From positions 26,716 through 90,715 of the forward strand of contig JAIUNK010000018.1 of the NCBI GenBank assembly GCA_020161845.1: a stretch of DNA of 64,000 nt, written 5' to 3'. Each line of letters opens with the position of its first letter. Position 1 is the first letter of the stretch. Under the pieces are notes generated by a model. The model was not told the DNA's origin. It searched no databases and saw nothing but the letters and a program-made list of their open reading frames with translations. This document shows positions 59,536 to 64,000 of the stretch, piece by piece. The position numbers and the translations under genes are program-made. The DNA comes from Actinomycetota bacterium. GTDB taxonomy: Bacteria; Actinomycetota; Actinomycetes; Actinomycetales; Dermatophilaceae.

Positions 59536-62500
59536 TCACAGGCTCGGGCCGAGAAAGACTTGCTCGACCGGCGAACGCTCGACATTCGCTGTGTGTTCAC
59601 GAGAGATGTCCCTTGCCTTGTCGAGTGCTGTTCTGGCACGGGCGGCGTCGATCTTCTGGGCGGTTGACTGAGGGGGCGATCCGAGGGGTGTGTCGTCGGT
59701 GATGCGATACCGGTCCCGGTAGGCCGCGACTGTGCGGGCATGTCGCCGCCATGCTGTTGCCTTCCGCGAATCGCGAGGAGGCACGCCGAGCGGTTTCGTC
59801 CAGGCTTCCCGGGCGTCGCGTGCGGCGTCGAGTACCGCGTCGGTGCGGGCCTCGATCAGTTCACGCCGCTCATCAAGTGCTCGGCGCATGTCCGTGTACA
59901 TCGGGCCGTCGGCGTGCGGGACGAGGCCGGCGATCAACCGCGGTGCCTTGCGGGTGCGGCCCGACCCTGCCGGCCGTGCGGTCGCGCGTTCGACGCGGTG
60001 GTGAAGGACGGAAGCGATGTCGTCAGCATCACCGAACCCGCGCGCGGCGACGAGGCGCGGGAGCAGTCGGTCCATGTCGTGGTGATTCGCCTCGGCCCTT
60101 CGCAGCTCGGCGGTGAGTGCGCCGAACGTTTCCGAGTCGAGCACGGTGTCGACTTGCTCGGCGGTGAGCCCCGATGCACGAACCAGGCTCGCCCAGCGGT
60201 CGCGTTGCGCAGCGGCGGCGATCGTCTCGTACTCCGCAGCGAGTTGGGCGATGGAGCCCCACTGCTCGTGTTCGGCGGTGATGGTCTCGTGCGCGGACAG
60301 CTCAGCGCCGACGTGCTGGAGCACCCCGTTCAGCACGCTCCTGCCGGTGGCATCCGGGTTCTCGCCCGGATGCGACTCCGTGTGAGCATCGTCAATCCGG
60401 TCGAGGATCACATACGCACGGTTGGAACGCATGCCTCTTGTCATCGCGACGTAGAAATTCTCCCGCGTCGTGGTGGGCTCGACCAGAACGTGGGCGGTGT
60501 CGACGGTGACGCCCTGGGCGCGGTGGGCGGTGACCGCGTACCCGAGATCGACGTGCTCGGCCACATAGGACGCCGGGAGGAGGATCGAGCCGCCGAACCT
60601 GCGACCGGTCTTGCGGATGGTGATCGAGCCGTCGTCGCGGACGTTGGTGATGGTCCAGGTGTCGCCGTTGCGTACCCACTCCTTGCTGTTGCGGAGGCGG
60701 CGGTCGTTGCGGCGGGTGATGATCGTGTCTCCGACTCCGGCGGCGGTGCCGCCGTTCAGCTCCACCTCCCGGCCCGGTGTAAAGGTGCCGTCGAGGATCA
60801 GGTCCGCGCGGGCGCGCTGGTTGAGGGTGGTGACGTCGTCGCGGGTCTCGGCGATCAGCACCGACACCAACCCCGCATTCCGGTCGGCGCGCCAAGCGGC
60901 ATAGGCAGCATCCGTCATCGCCTCGGCGTCACCGTCGCGGATGCGGCCGTGGTCGAGGTAGGTGTCGATCACCTGCGTCCGCCCGTGCCGCAACGAGAGT
61001 GAGGCCGTCTTCTCCCAGGTGTTCACGAAGCGGTGGACATCGACCAGTTCGGGCGCATCATCCCGGTCGTTCACGAGCAGTCCGAATGCGCCGCCGGCGT
61101 CGACGGACTGGAGCTGGGCGAAGTCCCCGACCAGCAGCACTTTCGTTCCCGCCCACTCGGCCAGGTGCGTGATGCGATCCAGTGAAAGGGTGCCGGCCAG
61201 AGATGCCTCATCGATGATGACGAGCTGGCCGGACTGGAACGTTTCGCCACGGGTGAGTTGGTTCTGCCACCACTTTGCCGTGTTCTCCGTCGGGATCCCC
61301 AAGTCCTCGGCAAGTACCTGTGCCGCGACCGCGGACGGCGCCAGCCCGACCACGGACCCGGCGCCGTGTTCCTTCTCCCATGCCCGCCGCAGCGCGGACA
61401 TGGCCGTGGTCTTCCCAGCACCGGCCGGACCAACGAGCACGTCCAGCATGCGCCCGGAGACGGCGATCTTCGTCAGCGCGTCGGCCTGATCCTCACCGAG
61501 CATCCGCCCCTCATGATCTGGCCGGGCGGTGATCTTCTCCACCGTGCGAAGCGGGACTGTCGGTGCGGTCATGGTGCGGGAACGATCCAGCAGTCGGTCC
61601 TCAGCGGCGAGCAACAGCTCGGAGGAGAACACGGTCGAATGCTTGGGCCGGAACACGCTGGTGCCGTCCGCCCGGCGGAACTCCACCGGGCTGGTGGCGA
61701 GGTCGGGCGGCGTCAGCCGCAACGAGAGTCCTTCGGCAGCATCGGCCACCATGCCGACGACCGCTTCCCGGTCCCGCATCGAGGCGAACCGCCAGCCCAT
61801 CGTCTGCCGCGACGCCTCAGCCATCAGGTTCCAGCGCCGCCACGTCGACCGCTTCTCACCCACCACCCCGACGACCGAGGCGCCGAGTTCGGCGATCACG
61901 TCCAACGGCACATCATCGGCCCGCAACAGCAGCACCGGGTCGTTGTCGGTCACGGCTTGGGCCCATCCGGTGGCGTCCCGACCGAGCACGTCGGCGGCGC
62001 GGGTGCGCCACTCGCTGGTGAGGTTGGCCAGCGACCGCACCTCCTTGTCCGGCCGGGTGGCGAGGGTCGCTTGGGCGCGGAGCTTGATGATCGTCGCCGT
62101 GGACGGCTGGCGGCCGTGCCGGGCGACGTACTCGTCGATCAGCCGGTTCTTCTCGACGTCGATGTGGCGGGCACGGGTGGAGAACTCGGCCACCAGCTCC
62201 TGCGGCACGCTCGTGATCGCCCACGCCGGGTTCCGGTCCCGGCCCATGTCCCGTGCCTCCCACTCCACCCCGAAGGTTCGCGTCATGTGATCGGCGAACA
62301 CCGCCTCATGCAGTTCCGACAGCGCGACCACGGCGGCGTGCATCGGCCGCCCATCCAGCGACCGCCACTTCCCGTCCAAGACTGTCTGGACCTTGTTGGA
62401 GATGACGACGTGGGTATGCAGGTGAGGGTCGCCCGCGCGGGAGTCGAAGTGATCGAACGCCGTCGCCACCAGCCCGGTGACATCGACCTGTGCAACGGCC

Positions 62501-63090
62501 CCGTCCCCGGCGGTTGCACCGGTGCGGGTGGCTGCAACCTCTCGCTCCATGAACGCAACCACATCCGCAACCGCCCGATGATGCGCCTCACCAATTAGCG
62601 CTTGCGTCCCGGCGTCGGCGACCGCCCACAGCGCGGAGGCGGACTTCGGGATCGAGAACGTGAAATCGAACCCCGCCACAGCACGCCGCGTCCCACGCGC
62701 GCTCTCCTCGGCCTCGATCTGCGCGACCGCCGCCGCCTTCGCGCCCGGACTCAGGCCCGCGTCCAGGCCAGCGATCCGCGCATCGATCCGCTCGGACACC
62801 GACTTGTAGACGGGGAACGCCAGACCGAGCGGGTCGCCAGTGATCGGGTCGCGACCCATCCCCATCAAGAGCTGGAGCTGGGCCTCCGACACCCGATCAC
62901 CGACCAAGAGCTGCCCCTTGCCGAGCGAGGCGACACCTGAGCCCAGCCATTGGCCCGGTGGGGTTCCCGCGTCCACGTAGTACCTCGTCAGAGGCGTCGA
63001 CAGCGACCTGTCGCCATCGGCCGCGGCGACCGTGCGGAGCAGGTACTTGTACCCATCACCTGCACTCATCACCCGCATCGAAACCGTCAC
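59536..63090 (-). CDS. MobF-family conjugative relaxase/helicase (TrwC/TraA-like)
   Basis: The 1184-residue protein has the N-terminal relaxase domain with the catalytic tyrosine pair in TRYYVDAGTPPGQWLGSG near residue 37 and the metal-binding three-histidine motif RAGDPHLHTHVVISNK near residue 220. A RecD-like helicase follows: Walker A VGPAGAGKTTAMSALRRAW near residue 555, LVIIDEASLAG, and AVTAHRAQGVTVDTAHV. The C-terminal 250 residues are charged and helical. It nicks and unwinds DNA at oriT for transfer. It marks the right part of the window as an integrative conjugative or mobilisable element. It is divergent from a methyltransferase gene. Confidence 0.94.
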   Translation of the reverse strand: MTVSMRVMSAGDGYKYLLRTVAAADGDRSLSTPLTRYYVDAGTPPGQWLGSGVASLGKGQLLVGDRVSEAQLQLLMGMGRDPITGDPLGLAFPVYKSVSERIDARIAGLDAGLSPGAKAAAVAQIEAEESARGTRRAVAGFDFTFSIPKSASALWAVADAGTQALIGEAHHRAVADVVAFMEREVAATRTGATAGDGAVAQVDVTGLVATAFDHFDSRAGDPHLHTHVVISNKVQTVLDGKWRSLDGRPMHAAVVALSELHEAVFADHMTRTFGVEWEARDMGRDRNPAWAITSVPQELVAEFSTRARHIDVEKNRLIDEYVARHGRQPSTATIIKLRAQATLATRPDKEVRSLANLTSEWRTRAADVLGRDATGWAQAVTDNDPVLLLRADDVPLDVIAELGASVVGVVGEKRSTWRRWNLMAEASRQTMGWRFASMRDREAVVGMVADAAEGLSLRLTPPDLATSPVEFRRADGTSVFRPKHSTVFSSELLLAAEDRLLDRSRTMTAPTVPLRTVEKITARPDHEGRMLGEDQADALTKIAVSGRMLDVLVGPAGAGKTTAMSALRRAWEKEHGAGSVVGLAPSAVAAQVLAEDLGIPTENTAKWWQNQLTRGETFQSGQLVIIDEASLAGTLSLDRITHLAEWAGTKVLLVGDFAQLQSVDAGGAFGLLVNDRDDAPELVDVHRFVNTWEKTASLSLRHGRTQVIDTYLDHGRIRDGDAEAMTDAAYAAWRADRNAGLVSVLIAETRDDVTTLNQRARADLILDGTFTPGREVELNGGTAAGVGDTIITRRNDRRLRNSKEWVRNGDTWTITNVRDDGSITIRKTGRRFGGSILLPASYVAEHVDLGYAVTAHRAQGVTVDTAHVLVEPTTTRENFYVAMTRGMRSNRAYVILDRIDDAHTESHPGENPDATGRSVLNGVLQHVGAELSAHETITAEHEQWGSIAQLAAEYETIAAAAQRDRWASLVRASGLTAEQVDTVLDSETFGALTAELRRAEANHHDMDRLLPRLVAARGFGDADDIASVLHHRVERATARPAGSGRTRKAPRLIAGLVPHADGPMYTDMRRALDERRELIEARTDAVLDAARDAREAWTKPLGVPPRDSRKATAWRRHARTVAAYRDRYRITDDTPLGSPPQSTAQKIDAARARTALDKARDISREHTANVERSPVEQVFLGPSL

Positions 63091-63144
63091 CAGAGCACCG
63101 CCTCTCGACAGCCAGGTGAGCCGACGCTGACCGAGCGGAACACT

Positions 63145-63160
63145 GTCAACGTTGGTTGAC
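63145..63160. promoter_or_regulatory. Inverted repeat in the relaxase-methyltransferase gap
   Basis: GTCAAC and GTTGAC flank the four bases GTTG, 55 bases upstream of the relaxase start. It is a candidate operator or part of an oriT; relaxase genes often lie next to their nick region. Confidence 0.35.
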
Positions 63161-63282
63161 GACCTCGACCTGCAAGACGCGTGTGACCTCGGGCGGCGGT
63201 CGGAGCGAAGGCCGGAGGTCGAGTCGTCAGGCTGTGTCGCTCGGGTGGCTCAGTTGAGCAGCGGGCGCGTGTCGAAGTCGTG

Positions 63283-63295
63283 CACCTGACAGGTG
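63283..63295. promoter_or_regulatory. CACCTG-A-CAGGTG palindrome before the methyltransferase
   Basis: Two perfect six-base arms around a single A lie 32 bases upstream of the ATG at 63327. It may be a binding site for a controller or for the methyltransferase itself. Confidence 0.35.
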
Positions 63296-63326
63296 ACCAG
63301 CTCGGCATCAGCTTCGTCACGAGGCG

Positions 63327-64000
63327 ATGCCGAGGACGACCGTCACCGGAGCGGACTTCATGCACGACCTCAACGCCAGCGGCGACTCAGAACTCAAGAT
63401 CGGTTCGCTGTTCAGCGGCTACGGCGGCCTCGACCTCGCCGTCGAGCACGTCTTCAACGCCAAGACCGTTTGGTTCTCCGAACTCAACGAGCCCGTCGCC
63501 CGCGTCTTCGCCCACCACTGGCCCGACACGCCGAACCTCGGTGACATCACGACCATCGACTGGAGCCAGGTCGAGCCCGTCGACATCCTCATCGGCGGGT
63601 TCCCGTGCCAGGACGTTTCCACCGTCGGCAAGCGCGCCGGCCTCGCGCCCGGCACGCGCTCGGGGCTCTGGGCACACATGGCCGCAGCCATCGACGCGCT
63701 CCAGCCCGAATGGGTCGTCATCGAGAACGTCCGCGGGCTGCTGTCCTCGCCCGCGACACGGCCACCCGCAGAAGGAGACGACCATGACCGACGCAACCCC
63801 CGAGATGCAACCCCCAACGGCGCAACCCTTCGCGGCATGGAACGCGACCCGTGGCATCTGGGAGACAACGCAGCTCGACCTCTACGGGCTCTCGGCGCCG
63901 TTCTCGGCGATCTGGCCGACCTGCGGCTGGATGCACGATGGATCGGCCTACCGGCTTCCCTTGTCGGCGCTCCTCACCAACGCTTCCGCATCTTCGCCCT
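63327..64000 (+). CDS. DNA (cytosine-5)-methyltransferase, N-terminal part
   Basis: The frame runs off the window end without a stop. Motif I is KIGSLFSGYGGLDLAVEHVF, motif IV with the catalytic cysteine is ILIGGFPCQDVSTVGKRAGL, motif VI is VVIENVRGLL, and the last visible segment VGAPHQRFRIFA is motif VIII. The enzyme transfers methyl groups from S-adenosylmethionine to cytosine C5. No cognate endonuclease is seen, so it may be a solitary enzyme of a mobile element protecting it from host restriction. An ATG at 63360 is an alternative start. The last 215 bases are shared with a second reading frame. Confidence 0.92.
   Translation, partial: MPRTTVTGADFMHDLNASGDSELKIGSLFSGYGGLDLAVEHVFNAKTVWFSELNEPVARVFAHHWPDTPNLGDITTIDWSQVEPVDILIGGFPCQDVSTVGKRAGLAPGTRSGLWAHMAAAIDALQPEWVVIENVRGLLSSPATRPPAEGDDHDRRNPRDATPNGATLRGMERDPWHLGDNAARPLRALGAVLGDLADLRLDARWIGLPASLVGAPHQRFRIFA
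63784..64000 (+). CDS. Out-of-frame gene overlapping the methyltransferase, N-terminal part
   Basis: An ATG eight bases after AAGGAG opens a frame shifted relative to the methyltransferase and still open at the window end (72 complete codons). It begins MTDATPEMQPPTAQPF and includes TTQLDLYGLSAPFSAIWPTC then GWMHDGSAYRLPLSALL, a pattern I associate with phage- and element-encoded proteins next to cytosine methyltransferases. By hand count this frame has G or C at 59 of 72 third positions, against 45 of 72 for the methyltransferase frame in the same stretch. Function is unknown; it may alternatively be a chance open frame. Confidence 0.5.
   Translation, partial: MTDATPEMQPPTAQPFAAWNATRGIWETTQLDLYGLSAPFSAIWPTCGWMHDGSAYRLPLSALLTNASASSP

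Noticed and set aside
1-64000. CRISPR arrays, rRNA or tRNA genes
   Set aside because: No regularly spaced direct repeats, rRNA segments or tRNA-like T-loop patterns were seen on reading; a tRNA scan was not possible here.

Overview
The window is GC-rich chromosomal DNA of an actinobacterium. The evidence is pervasive G/C at third codon positions, GTG starts, probable leaderless genes with TANNNT -10 boxes, a 13E12-type DUF222/HNH gene, FitAB- and VapBC-like toxin modules and an MprAB-like two-component system. The order may be Micrococcales or Propionibacteriales, but I cannot place the genus from sequence alone. No rRNA, tRNA or CRISPR array was seen.

Region 1 (1-31 kb) carries an anaerobic purine/urate catabolism locus of the type known from E. 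coli yge/ygf/yqe and from gut anaerobes. It holds a pyruvate:ferredoxin oxidoreductase (cut by the window start) with a dihydroorotate-dehydrogenase-like partner, then YgeW carbamoyltransferase, YgeY M20 hydrolase, carbamate kinase and a threonine-synthase-like PLP enzyme where YgeX would be expected. On the other strand follow XdhD molybdenum hydroxylase, HyuA hydantoinase, SsnA amidohydrolase, YgfK oxidoreductase, an NCS2 purine permease and MocA, with XdhC divergent. Together they suggest uptake of a purine, hydroxylation, ring opening, ATP formation through carbamoyl phosphate, and oxidation of a C3 product through ferredoxin. The two halves are separated by about 9.7 kb (9.3-18.9 kb) of apparently unrelated genes: LysR, MFS exporter, FitAB toxin-antitoxin, a frameshifted DksA/TraR gene, pirin, a LiaSR-like two-component system and the DUF222/HNH gene.

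Region 2 (31-49 kb) is dominated by envelope, osmotic and ion homeostasis genes: a CapA-like lipoprotein, a PIN/Phd toxin-antitoxin pair beside a truncated membrane-protein gene, a BCCT transporter, an HtrA-like protease, PAP2 phosphatase, an MprB/MprA-like kinase and regulator, ClC channel, DUF2254 protein, MscS channel and a CPA1 antiporter. It ends with a regulator-kinase-GerMN lipoprotein operon. A direct-repeat motif, TCTCAGC-N4-TCTYRGC, occurs upstream of the protease, the phosphatase, the regulator and a small gene, and looks like the binding site of the MprA-like regulator.

Region 3 (49-64 kb) looks like a mobile element. Recombinase-like and HTH fragments with short tandem duplications mark its left side. 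A copper island follows: regulator and kinase, SHOCT protein, Tat-type multicopper oxidase, BNR-repeat lipoprotein, small membrane protein, a CsoR-type operator, a CopA ATPase with a YHS domain and a thioredoxin-fold protein. A MobF conjugative relaxase and, divergently, a cytosine-C5 DNA methyltransferase come next. The 3' part of the methyltransferase is overlapped by a second reading frame with its own ribosome-binding site and a matching shift in wobble-base use. The window ends inside this overlap.
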